From: Paludibacter sp.
GTDB taxonomy: Bacteria; Bacteroidota; Bacteroidia; Bacteroidales; Paludibacteraceae
Reading direction: 5' to 3'
Assembly (NCBI GenBank): GCA_023666945.1
Contig: JAMPAY010000004.1
Coordinates: 62,001-126,000, forward strand
DNA length: 64,000 bases
In this document: positions 56,640-64,000 of the stretch, in pieces
Layout: each line of letters starts with the position of its first letter
Position numbering within the stretch: position 1 is the first letter of the stretch
Position numbers and translations under genes: made by a program
The notes under the pieces: generated by a model
The model's database searches: none
The model's input: the letters and a program-made list of their open reading frames with translations, nothing else
What the model was told of the DNA's origin: nothing

Positions 56640-58649
56640 TTATTGTAAGCGTGTAATCAGATTATAGGCTTGGTATATACCCAGTTCGCCCGCTTTGCTC
56701 AGGTCGGCTATGCCTTGGTCGGCATCGTCAATGAATATGCGTGTCAGCCCGCGGTTGAACCATGCTTCGGCAAAGTCGGGATCGGCATCAATGGCTTGGG
56801 TGTAGCAGGCAATGGCTGCAGCGAAATCTTTCTGAGCGCAGAGCATATTGGCCTTGTTATAGTAGGCAAATGCAAAGTCGGGTAGGAGTTTGACTGTTTG
56901 GTCAAGGTCGCGCAAGATGAGTTCGAAATCCATCTTGGTGTTGAGTCGGGCATCGTCTTGTTGCGCCAAGGTGGAGAGGTCTTGTGTATTGCGTTGGTAT
57001 TCCAAGTGTTTATATCGCCAATTGGCGCGACAGAAGCAGGCTATACCGAAATCGGGACGGAGCAACAAGGTCTGTGTGCAGTCGTCGATAGCGGACGAAT
57101 AGTCTTGTACCAAGGCAAACTCTATGGCCCGGGCAAAATAGAGGTCGGGCAGGTCGGGGTGGAGGTCGATTTGTTCAGAAAGGCGGTTTATGGCATCGAA
57201 GTGTGTTTCTACCAAGTCGGCAGTAAGCGACAGTTCTTGCACCGTAAAGCGTAAAGTGGAAGGGAGTACACCGCTTTTGTTGTAGTCGTCGACTGCCCAA
57301 TGTGAGTAATTGGTGCGTCGTAGCGATTGGTTTTGTGCGTAATAACTTAGTGTGATGTTGGGTTCGTTTATGACATCGGCATAGCGTTTTTGTATGGCAC
57401 CGCGGGCTTCGCTTTGGTAGACGGTTTCTTCTTGCGGGTCGGACAGGTTTTGAGCAGCCCGATTGGAGAACTCTTTTCGGCGGTCTTTGCGTGGACGATT
57501 GTCAGCCAACTGTACATCGGTGTTTACGGCATTTTGGGTGCGTTGTATTTCTTCTTTCCGATCTTCCAAGTCGCGTGCTTTTTGTTGGTAGCGGTAGGCA
57601 CTTTTTGTATCGTTGAGTGCGGTTTTGGCTTGTGCGGCGAGGTAGTAGGCGGGCAGGAAATAGGGATAGGTGCTGATGAGCAGGTCGAAGTCGGTGACGG
57701 CATCTTGCCATTGGCGCAATTGCAGATTTACCACGCCGCGCTGATAATACATCTCTATGTTATCGGGGTCGAGGTTGATGGCTGTATTGAGGTCGTCCAA
57801 AGCACGATTCCAATCGCCCAACTCGGCACGCAGGAGTCCGCGGTTGTAGTAGCATTGTGCGTTGCGCGGGTCGTATTGTACGGCTTTGTCGTAGTCGGCA
57901 AGTGCGCCTCGGTAGTTGTGGTTTTTGTAGTAGATGATACCGCGGTTGATATAGTCGCCTGCCCACTTGCTATCCAGTTCGATAGCGCGTGTAAGGTCGT
58001 TAAGTGCATCCGTTTCGTTGTTCAGGAGCATGTTTACGAGTCCTCTGGCACTCCAGTTGGCTGCGTTCTGCGAGTCGTAGCGTATGGCTTCCGTAAAACT
58101 TGCCAAGGCGCAGAGTGTATCTTTCCGAGCGATGCAGATAGTACCTTTCTCGAAGTTCAGATTGGCAGAGCGCGGTTCACGTTTGAGCAGATAGTCGATA
58201 TCTTCGGTTGCACCGTCAAAATCGTTGTTCTGTGCGCGTACATCGGCACGGAGCAGTATGTAGGTTTTGTTTTCGGGTGCGAAGATGAGTGCTTCCGTAA
58301 AATCCTTCTCTGCTTCGCCGTAACGCTGCTGCTGTCGGTAGACAAAGCCTCGGGTGTAGTAGGCCCCGGGCAGAAAAGGATTGTTGGCTATAGCATGGTC
58401 GCAGTCGGATTCTGCTCCTTTGTAGTCGCCCAATTGTATTTTGGCAATGGCACGATAGAGATAGGGCTCAGCCAACCAAGGCTTAAGTTTGATGACTTGA
58501 TTGAAGTACTGAATACTGAGTACATAGTCGTCGAAATAGAGGGCATTGCGTCCGATAGCGGTGATGCGGTCGGTATTAAGTTGTGCATGTGCTTTGGGAC
58601 ATCCCAAAGCACATGCTATCAATAATGCTATGCCTATGGCTTTCTTCAT
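56640..58649 (-). CDS. Exported tetratricopeptide-repeat protein
   Basis: 669 residues from the ATG at 58649 (a start 18 bases upstream is possible). Signal peptide MKKAIGIALLIACALGC, which may be lipidated at that Cys. At least twelve 34-residue TPR units follow (for example YLYRAIAKIQLGDYKGAESD, YYNRGLLRAELGDWNRALDD, WFNRGLTRIFIDDADQGIAD), interrupted by a low-complexity segment near residue 400-440. Probably a scaffold in the periplasm. The signal-peptide codons contain a perfect 15-bp palindrome (58585-58616). Confidence 0.85.
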   Translation of the reverse strand: MKKAIGIALLIACALGCPKAHAQLNTDRITAIGRNALYFDDYVLSIQYFNQVIKLKPWLAEPYLYRAIAKIQLGDYKGAESDCDHAIANNPFLPGAYYTRGFVYRQQQRYGEAEKDFTEALIFAPENKTYILLRADVRAQNNDFDGATEDIDYLLKREPRSANLNFEKGTICIARKDTLCALASFTEAIRYDSQNAANWSARGLVNMLLNNETDALNDLTRAIELDSKWAGDYINRGIIYYKNHNYRGALADYDKAVQYDPRNAQCYYNRGLLRAELGDWNRALDDLNTAINLDPDNIEMYYQRGVVNLQLRQWQDAVTDFDLLISTYPYFLPAYYLAAQAKTALNDTKSAYRYQQKARDLEDRKEEIQRTQNAVNTDVQLADNRPRKDRRKEFSNRAAQNLSDPQEETVYQSEARGAIQKRYADVINEPNITLSYYAQNQSLRRTNYSHWAVDDYNKSGVLPSTLRFTVQELSLTADLVETHFDAINRLSEQIDLHPDLPDLYFARAIEFALVQDYSSAIDDCTQTLLLRPDFGIACFCRANWRYKHLEYQRNTQDLSTLAQQDDARLNTKMDFELILRDLDQTVKLLPDFAFAYYNKANMLCAQKDFAAAIACYTQAIDADPDFAEAWFNRGLTRIFIDDADQGIADLSKAGELGIYQAYNLITRLQ
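58585..58616. repeat. Perfect 15-bp palindrome inside signal-peptide codons
   Basis: Arms 58585-58599 and 58602-58616 are exact complements around CA; each arm contains GTGCTTTGGG or its complement. In the mRNA of the TPR gene it would form a very stable hairpin about 35-65 bases after the start codon. Confidence 0.85.
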
Positions 58650-58703
58650 ACGTATTGGTATCTGCATGACAAATAGTGTGCCATGTGCAGACTGTGCACG
58701 CTG

Positions 58704-60920
58704 TTATTCTTGTTGTGCGGTGTCGGTAACGGTTTCTGCCACATCGGCAGGGCAAACGGCTTCGGTGGTTGCTTTGTCGTTGTGGAAGGGTGAGGGAAGT
58801 TTAGCCCAAGATAGTAAGTTGCATAACCAAAGTGTAACCACCACCACTATAACGGCAGCCACCGCCAGACACCACTTTTGCCATGCCGGCATACCTTTTT
58901 GGGCATAGGGGTCTTTCAGTTTCAGTTTGGGGAATTTGGCGATGTCGGTTAAGGTCGCGCCAAACGGTATACTGATAGTGGAGGAGGCGTTCACAGCCCA
59001 TCCGTTGGCATTGAGCAGCGGGGCAATGTTGCGCTTACGCAGTTTGAGCCATGCCATTATCATAGAGGGACCGGATATAACAAGCAAGATTGCCACAAAA
59101 GCGAGTAGCCCTTGCCACCATGTGAGGGCGGAGAAACCTTTTGCGACACTAACCAATGCCGAACCAATCATGCCTAACGCCATGCCTAATGCTGCAAATA
59201 TACCGGCAAACTTGGCTATGTCGAACGGTTGTGCGGGAGCGGGGGTTGCCGTATCGGCAGGTGTGGCGGGAAGTGCCGATAGTTTGGCGGTGGCTTCGCT
59301 CATGATAGCGGAGTCTTTGTCTGCTGCATTTTTGTTGATAAGGTCTTCCACCCATTTAGCCATGCGGCGATAGGGCGACCAAAAGGCTTGACTTATACTG
59401 ATGGGGTTCTCTACAATTTTAGTAACCACGGCATCCCAGTCGAGTCCGTCACGGTCGTAGAAAATCGCATTTTTGCCCACTCGCAAGTCGCCGGTATCTC
59501 CCACGGTCATGGCGGCTACAATCTGCAATGTGCCGGGTTTGCTTTTGGTGGTGCAGTTGCAGTAGATGAGATACATTCCGCTTGCCGCCACATTGGCATC
59601 GTGCTTGCTCATGTCGGCTACACGCATACAGAGGTGGCAGGCACGTTGGTCGATAATGAGTGTACCGGCCTGGAAGATGGCTTGTGTATGCTTGTCGCGC
59701 GCATAGAAGTCTTGCAAGGTAACAAAGTTGTGGAGCAGTTTGCCGAAGTCGCGATACAAATGGAGCAGTTTGTTTACCTCATCAATGCCGTCGGCCTCGG
59801 TGGTCAGTGCTTTGTCTTGTTCGACGAGCGAGAGCAATGCTTCTTTTCGGTTTTGTTGTTGCAGGTTGTTGATGGTTTCCGCTCCAAGCGGTTCAACCTC
59901 TGTGCCTGCTTTGGCTGCTTTCCATGCCGTGTAGTCGGCAAAGGTATTGCCTAACTCTTTCCATTCGGTTTCGTTGAGTGTTTCTTTGTCGGCAGCAATG
60001 GCTATAGTGCGGAGGGTGTCAAAAGTGCCTGCCCATGCAGGGTTAATAGCAGCGTTGAGGTTGAGTTCGGCTTTGCCGTTGATGCGGGCTATGGGGTAGG
60101 AGGCTATCTCGGCGGTCTGCTCGGCTAAGTTGGCTGCGCTTATGGCTTCGATGCGTGCCGTTTGTATGTCTAATGCGGCAGTGCTGTCGTGGCTGAATGC
60201 CGCCAGTTTGTTGCGCATAAAGAAATCTTTCATCTTTCCGTCAAGCGCGATGTAGGCTTGCAGGGCCTCTTCGGTGCGATTGCCATAGGGAAGAACGGGG
60301 GCTGTTTGTTGCCATGCCGTGTAGGCTGCCAACGATGCGTAGAGGGTTTCTATTTGTTCGGCATTTACCCCTTGTGCTCCGCTGCGGTCGGGCGTCCCTC
60401 CCGTGATAGCCAATGCGGCGGCTATGGCGGCTTTTGCTTCGGCATCATCGGTCGAGCCTTCGGTTATGACCCCATCACCGTTGAAACGTGTTTGTGCAAA
60501 GATGGCGGCACTGTTGTCGGTGTCGGCAACCGTGAGTTTGTCGTTCGTTTTGCCCAGATTCAGTGCAATCTGTTTGGCGGCATTGTAGAGTGCCTGCCCG
60601 GTGGCGTTTGTACGATTGATAGATTCGAGCGACAGTTCACCTGTGTTGTGCAGCAGAAGGTCGGCATCGCTGATTACGTCAGTGAGCCAGCGGGCAGTAC
60701 GAATGACATCGTTTACGTGGATCTTGCCGTCGGCATCGGCATCGGCATATTGTAGACTTTTGCTGTCAATCTCCAAGCCGCTGACGGGGCAAGAGAGTAC
60801 CGTCCACATCTTTTGGTCAAGTTCGCTCAGATGGCGAATGTCTTCGCCCGAATGTATGTTAACGCGGGTTGTTCCTCCTATGTTCTGGAAGTCCCATTTG
60901 TGTTTGTTGTTTTTTGCCAT
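58704..60920 (-). CDS. Uncharacterised membrane protein with EF-hand-like motifs
   Basis: 738 residues from the ATG at 60920 (MAKNNKHKWDF). No family recognised with confidence. Two calcium-loop-like strings are seen, DADADGKIHVNDV near residue 57 and FNGDGVITEGS near 145, each in the spacing of an EF-hand loop. The middle is Ala/Thr-rich and helical. Three hydrophobic segments lie near the C-terminus: two around residues 590-655 (MALGMIGSALV, LLAFVAILLVIS) and one near 695-715 (AVAAVIVVVVTLWLCNLL). It has no signal peptide, so most of the chain is probably cytoplasmic. In an operon with the TPR and TraB/GumN-like genes. Confidence 0.7.
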   Translation of the reverse strand: MAKNNKHKWDFQNIGGTTRVNIHSGEDIRHLSELDQKMWTVLSCPVSGLEIDSKSLQYADADADGKIHVNDVIRTARWLTDVISDADLLLHNTGELSLESINRTNATGQALYNAAKQIALNLGKTNDKLTVADTDNSAAIFAQTRFNGDGVITEGSTDDAEAKAAIAAALAITGGTPDRSGAQGVNAEQIETLYASLAAYTAWQQTAPVLPYGNRTEEALQAYIALDGKMKDFFMRNKLAAFSHDSTAALDIQTARIEAISAANLAEQTAEIASYPIARINGKAELNLNAAINPAWAGTFDTLRTIAIAADKETLNETEWKELGNTFADYTAWKAAKAGTEVEPLGAETINNLQQQNRKEALLSLVEQDKALTTEADGIDEVNKLLHLYRDFGKLLHNFVTLQDFYARDKHTQAIFQAGTLIIDQRACHLCMRVADMSKHDANVAASGMYLIYCNCTTKSKPGTLQIVAAMTVGDTGDLRVGKNAIFYDRDGLDWDAVVTKIVENPISISQAFWSPYRRMAKWVEDLINKNAADKDSAIMSEATAKLSALPATPADTATPAPAQPFDIAKFAGIFAALGMALGMIGSALVSVAKGFSALTWWQGLLAFVAILLVISGPSMIMAWLKLRKRNIAPLLNANGWAVNASSTISIPFGATLTDIAKFPKLKLKDPYAQKGMPAWQKWCLAVAAVIVVVVTLWLCNLLSWAKLPSPFHNDKATTEAVCPADVAETVTDTAQQE

Positions 60921-60942
60921 GGTTGGATAATGAATTTCTGAT

Positions 60943-61371
60943 TTACACTGCATGATATTGGTGTAGCGACAGGTTGTCGCTTACGATTTTAATACTGCGT
61001 ACATTGCTGAACCCCATGCCGCAGATGAAGGCCAGTTCCATATCGAAAACGCAGTCGGTTTCGTTGCTTTCGAGTACAAAATCGACACCGGTCAGGCAAC
61101 GGGTATCGCCACTGAGACGGAAAGAGGGTTCGGGATAATCTACATTGGGGTGATACAACCGACACTCGCCCACTTCGACCTGTTTGCCAATAGGGTAGTT
61201 GGCAGAACCGGCGTAGCCGATATTGATAATTTCCGTATCTAACGGAATGTTGCGGAGATGTTGCAGTATGTTCAGTGCTCCCACACCACATTCCAACACG
61301 GGAATGCCGGGCATCAACTCTTCCGCCAAACGACGTTCTTTCTGTTCGGCAACAACGATAAGTTTTGACAT
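60943..61371 (-). CDS. Short nucleoside-phosphorylase-like protein
   Basis: 142 residues. The pattern is that of the PNP/MTA-nucleosidase fold: KLIVVAEQKERRLAEEL, then ECGVGALNILQHLRN (G-x-G-x-x-A/N-like substrate loop), INIGYAGSANY, and DMELAFICG (the Met-Glu of ribose binding) near the end. Normal family members have 220-240 residues, so this is a minimal version that lacks one strand-helix block and may be specialised or degenerate. It has its own promoter, and a copy of the dispersed hairpin repeat lies directly upstream. Confidence 0.75.
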   Translation of the reverse strand: MSKLIVVAEQKERRLAEELMPGIPVLECGVGALNILQHLRNIPLDTEIINIGYAGSANYPIGKQVEVGECRLYHPNVDYPEPSFRLSGDTRCLTGVDFVLESNETDCVFDMELAFICGMGFSNVRSIKIVSDNLSLHQYHAV

Positions 61372-61397
61372 ATATTCTATAGAATGGTTTTACTGTG

Positions 61398-61428
61398 CAA
61401 AAGTACGATTTTTTTTGTAACTTTACAA
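61398..61428 (-). promoter_or_regulatory. Promoter of the phosphorylase-like four-gene operon
   Basis: Minus strand TTG (61426-61428), 20 bases, TACTTTTG (61398-61405). The -33 element lies 8 bases from the end of the hairpin repeat. Confidence 0.75.
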
Positions 61429-61435
61429 CTATGCG

Positions 61436-61548
61436 CGTCGTCGTTTGCTCACTGAAAGAAATGTCATGCGACATTTGGCGGTTCGCAACGACTCCTCTCA
61501 AACATTGAAACACTATGTTGGTTTCAATGTTTGTATTATATATCCATT
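61436..61548 (-). repeat. Dispersed hairpin repeat, copy 2
   Basis: About 113 bases, matching 22935-23049 with few differences; weaker similarity continues to about 61610. The 13-bp hairpin differs from copy 1 at several positions in both arms, always so that pairing is kept, while the 9-base loop ACTATGTTG is unchanged. Confidence 0.75.
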
Positions 61549-61693
61549 AAATGGATGGAATCGGACGATTGGGAGTGTTTTTGCTACCTTGTGAAAACAA
61601 GTTTCGCTCGGTTGGTTTGGGAGGAGGGTGTAGGTTTATGGATGTACTTTTCTTCTGTACCCAATGGTTTCGCTACGAGGAAGAAACGAGGAA

Positions 61694-62578
61694 TTATCGG
61701 TATTTTATACGGAAATAATCGAGCAAGTCTTTATAGTTGTCTTGCGCCGTGAGGCAGGTATCGGTCAGATATCCGTTGAGATGTCCCCATTCTTGGAGAC
61801 CTCGATAGTAGAAGAGCCTTAAGTCTTCCGTAATGATAAAAGGAGGAATATCGGCTTGCAGGCATTGCCAAAAGGAGAGTAACCGTCCGATACGTCCGTT
61901 GCTGTCTTGGAAAGGATGAATACGTTCGAAAGTTACATGAAAATGCAAGATGTTTTCAAAACTGACTTGCTGAAGTGCATCGTAGTCGGAAAGGAGGGTG
62001 TGCATATGTTGGTGTACCTCATCGGGCAGAACCGTTTGTTCTCCTCCTACCTCATTGGGGAGGCGTTTGTAGTCGCCTACGGCAAACCATTTTTTTGAAC
62101 AATCGGAGGTGTTGTTTTTGAGCAGTAGGTGCAAGTGTTTGATATGTGTTTCCGTAATGCGTTGCTCTGCATGGTCGATTATATAGTCGATACAACGAAA
62201 ATGGTTGATTGTTTCCATAATATCGTTGATGCGTGTATTTTCCGCAGTAATGCCTAAAGTGTTCGTTTCGAAGATATGGCGTGTTTGTTCGTGCGTTAGT
62301 CGACTTCCTTCGATATGATTGGAATTGTAGGTAAAATCGATTTGTGTACGATGATAGATGCCTCCCTGCAGTTGCATTTCTTTTTCCTCGCGCAACCGTA
62401 TAAGCAAGGGAGAGAGTTTGTTCTTTTTGCGCTGTGGTAGTGACGCATCTTGCGGGATGTTCCATGTTTTTCCCGACAAGAATGCACCGGGGATTTTCCC
62501 TGCGTTGCAATAGTTGCGCACAGTGCGGGGGCTGATGCCATGTTCTGCGGCGAAGCGGATTACTGAGATATAGTTCAT
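61694..62578 (-). CDS. Fic family protein (AMPylase-type) with N-terminal HTH
   Basis: 294 residues. Residues 1-45 form a helix-turn-helix/excisionase-like domain (FAAEHGISPRTVRNYC). The Fic core has the catalytic motif HPFQDSNGRIGR at 221-232; Ser replaces the usual Gly before Asn. The inhibitory helix motif (S/T)xxxE(G/N) is present as Ser86..Glu90-Gly91, so it is a class II, self-inhibited Fic. Fic enzymes transfer AMP or related groups to Ser/Thr/Tyr of proteins. No antitoxin gene is adjacent. Target unknown. Confidence 0.9.
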   Translation of the reverse strand: MNYISVIRFAAEHGISPRTVRNYCNAGKIPGAFLSGKTWNIPQDASLPQRKKNKLSPLLIRLREEKEMQLQGGIYHRTQIDFTYNSNHIEGSRLTHEQTRHIFETNTLGITAENTRINDIMETINHFRCIDYIIDHAEQRITETHIKHLHLLLKNNTSDCSKKWFAVGDYKRLPNEVGGEQTVLPDEVHQHMHTLLSDYDALQQVSFENILHFHVTFERIHPFQDSNGRIGRLLSFWQCLQADIPPFIITEDLRLFYYRGLQEWGHLNGYLTDTCLTAQDNYKDLLDYFRIKYR

Positions 62579-63068
62579 ATCGACTTTTTTGATGGATGCA
62601 ATGCTTTATCGGCAAGATAGCGGGTTAAATCGGCTACAAAGGTAGGATTTTTTGCCGATATCGGCAAGTTTTTGCAATGATAAATCATACACCTGCACCC
62701 AATTAAATAAAACCATTGGCAGACTCCTCAGCGTAGTGGGAGCAAAAGACAGTATGAGATATTGCAACCTATACGATCGATTTTTGATACTCGTAAGCGA
62801 TTGTATGGATATTGTCGTAAAATAATGACATATTTCTTTCTATTGTCATGATTTTCTTACGCAGCTACCCTTTTTTACGTGCAATTCTTCTACGAGACCG
62901 TAACGAGATTTCGTCGGACTTTCATTTTGTAAATCTTCATCAGTACTATACCACATTAAAAATATTTGCTCACGACACAAATGTCGGTAGCCAACCGCAC
63001 AAAAAAAAGCGACTATGCCGTATAGGAATAGTCGCTTGCCATAGATTTTTATGCCAATTATTAAATCA
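62579..63068. other. Intergenic region with repeat relic
   Basis: No gene seen. It contains copy B of the 37-base dispersed repeat (62894-62930) and otherwise AT-rich DNA. A minus-strand promoter for the Fic gene could not be placed with confidence. Confidence 0.4.
62894..62930 (+). repeat. Dispersed 37-base repeat, copy B
   Basis: GAGACC..ACGAG..TTTCGTCG..CATTTTGT; 30 of 37 identical to 9570-9606, same strand, no gaps. Confidence 0.5.
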
Positions 63069-63434
63069 TTATGGTTGCTGTTTGCTTAATTTTTCTAAAT
63101 CCTCAGATAATTCTTTGATACTCTCTAATTTTCGTTGTTTTTTCTGAACTTTTTTGTATATAACTATTCTTTATCGGCTTTTTGCATCGCAAGCCAATCT
63201 CTATTTACGACAGTTGCAATTTTTGCAACTGTCGTGTCCGGCTGTAGTTCTCCGTCCTTAAAAATATTGGCTATATGGCGACTAATTCCAGATTTATCTA
63301 CTCCAAATAACTCTGCCATAGCCTTTTGAGTAAGCCAAACAGTTTCATCTTTTACATAGGCTTGGATTTGTACTCTGAGCAGAACCATCTTCTGAGTTAA
63401 AGATGGCTATCTCTCCAAGATTTTGTTGTTCCAT
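63069..63434 (-). pseudogene. RhuM-family (DNA-binding) pseudogene
   Basis: A good promoter box and start (MEQQNLGEIAIFNSEDGS at 63434) lead into a frame that shifts near 63382. In the second frame the conserved N-terminal domain of RhuM/virulence-associated proteins is clear: VKDETVWLTQKAMAELFGV, then SRHIANIF and TVAKIATVVNR. Only about 75 residues remain of the usual 330. After the stop, a third frame encodes a Lys/Glu coiled coil (KKQRKLESIKELSEDLEK) to 63069 that could be the old C-terminus. At least two frameshifts and an internal deletion. RhuM genes often accompany type I RM and mobile loci, which fits the neighbouring hsdM. Confidence 0.65.
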
Positions 63435-63463
63435 AATGTTGTATTAATAAATAATTGACACCG

Positions 63464-63471
63464 CAAAGTTA
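63464..63471 (-). promoter_or_regulatory. -7 box ahead of the RhuM pseudogene
   Basis: Minus strand TAACTTTG, 29 bases before the ATG at 63434; no good -33 TTG. Confidence 0.5.
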
Positions 63472-63670
63472 CAGTTTCTGTGGAGAAAACATAAGTACTC
63501 TCGATAAAATAGGAAAGTTCTTGCAAAATTTATCTATTTCTTCGGATTCTTTTTTTCGAAAGTCTTATTTGTTTTTGTCGATTTTCTTCATATCTTGAAA
63601 TCCCTTTTTTAGTTCTTTTTTTTTAATATAGGCAATTCTCGTTCTTGTGGTAGGTCTTTTGGGAATTGTG

Positions 63671-63879
63671 CAAAAAAAAGGAACGTTTTTTTTGATACAC
63701 AGAGCATTTCGCAAAGGATATATTTTTGCCTATCCTCAGTTGGTCTGCTATCTGCTGAATTACAATAAAATTCTTGCAAAGATAGTACTTTTTTTGTCTT
63801 TTGCAAATACGTGTAGAGGAATTTTTCGTTGTCTTTTGGGGTGTCAAGGGTGTATCAAAAAAAACGTTCCTTTTTTTTG
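63671..63879. mobile_element. 209-bp element with perfect 30-bp terminal inverted repeats (MITE-like)
   Basis: Left end 63671-63700 and right end 63850-63879 are exact reverse complements over 30 bases: each reads inward as C, eight A, GGAACG, eight T, GATACAC. The 149 bases between hold no gene and include AGGATA/TATCCT. No target-site duplication is apparent. It lies 67 bases before the second hsdM. The region from 63472 to 63946 contains nothing else that I can identify. Confidence 0.7.
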
Positions 63880-63946
63880 GACAAGCAGAAAGGGGAAGAG
63901 GGAAAACTACAAGAAGATTATATAATAACATAAAAAGATAAGAACA

Positions 63947-64000
63947 ATGGCGACATCGACACAGCAAAAACAAGAGTTATTCAAAACGATTTGGAGTATA
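63947..64000 (+). CDS. hsdM: Second type I restriction methyltransferase subunit M, N-terminus only
   Basis: Eighteen residues before the window ends: MATSTQQKQELFKTIWSI. This is the usual start of HsdM proteins of the long type (Lys-Gln-Glu-Leu..Ile-Trp-x-Ile), different from the hsdM at 40629. The upstream MITE-like element and RhuM pseudogene fit the edge of a second type I locus. The short length limits certainty. Confidence 0.55.
   Translation, partial: MATSTQQKQELFKTIWSI

Noticed and set aside
57390..58625. 411-codon open frame on the plus strand
   Set aside because: Antisense shadow of the TPR gene; the repeated TPR codons keep the opposite frame open.

Overview
The window comes from a member of the Bacteroidota, most likely the order Bacteroidales. 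The signs are promoters of the TTG-N20-TAnnTTTG type in front of many genes, weak Shine-Dalgarno signals, a secreted subtilase with a type IX secretion C-terminal domain, DUF5723 and DUF1573 proteins, and a V-type ATPase operon containing DUF2764. No tRNA, rRNA or CRISPR array was seen. All functional calls come from reading motifs by eye; no database search was run.

Left part (1-12.7 kb): an edge-truncated DUF5723 protein and a lipoprotein, a RecD/Dda-like helicase, the SRP (4.5S) RNA, and a minus-strand operon of a broken sugar O-acetyltransferase, cdsA and a subtilase. A decayed 2-kb stretch follows, with a VWA-domain remnant and a strong 6S-RNA-like rod with its own terminator. Next comes a plus-strand run of rlmN, an endonuclease/exonuclease/phosphatase-family protein and an aldo/keto reductase with a clipped C-terminus.

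Middle part (12.7-30 kb): an AT-rich UvrD-type helicase with an embedded nuclease-like domain, then housekeeping genes on the minus strand (meaB, DUF1573, RelA/SpoT homologue, LptF/LptG permease, cdd, a lipoprotein, gcvT, pepT, a D-2-hydroxyacid dehydrogenase). From an overlapping divergent promoter, a C_GCAxxG_C_C protein, lpdA and mnmA run on the plus strand.

V-ATPase operon (30.5-40.4 kb): E, DUF2764, A, [type II-like DNA methyltransferase + PD-(D/E)XK nuclease], B, D, I, K. The two restriction-modification genes sit between the A and B subunit genes with only 6 and about 15-80 bases of spacing, so they probably share the ATPase transcript. The K subunit keeps, at a constant offset, the five residues that bind Na+ in the Enterococcus hirae K ring, so a Na+-coupled enzyme is predicted.

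Defence island (40.5-50.1 kb): a type I restriction-modification locus, hsdM - DUF1016/YhcG nuclease - hsdS - 668-residue PIN-like/coiled-coil/membrane protein - hsdR. The inner genes are more AT-rich than hsdM and hsdR. A second hsdM begins at the right edge, downstream of a 209-bp element with perfect 30-bp inverted ends.

Right part (50.5-64 kb): fabD, aspS, a GIY-YIG protein and ettA on the plus strand. A four-gene minus-strand operon follows (nucleoside-phosphorylase-like protein, unknown membrane protein, TPR protein, TraB/GumN-like protein lacking its histidines), then a Fic protein, a RhuM-family pseudogene and the second type I locus. A repeat with a covarying hairpin occurs upstream of both cdd and the nucleoside-phosphorylase-like gene.
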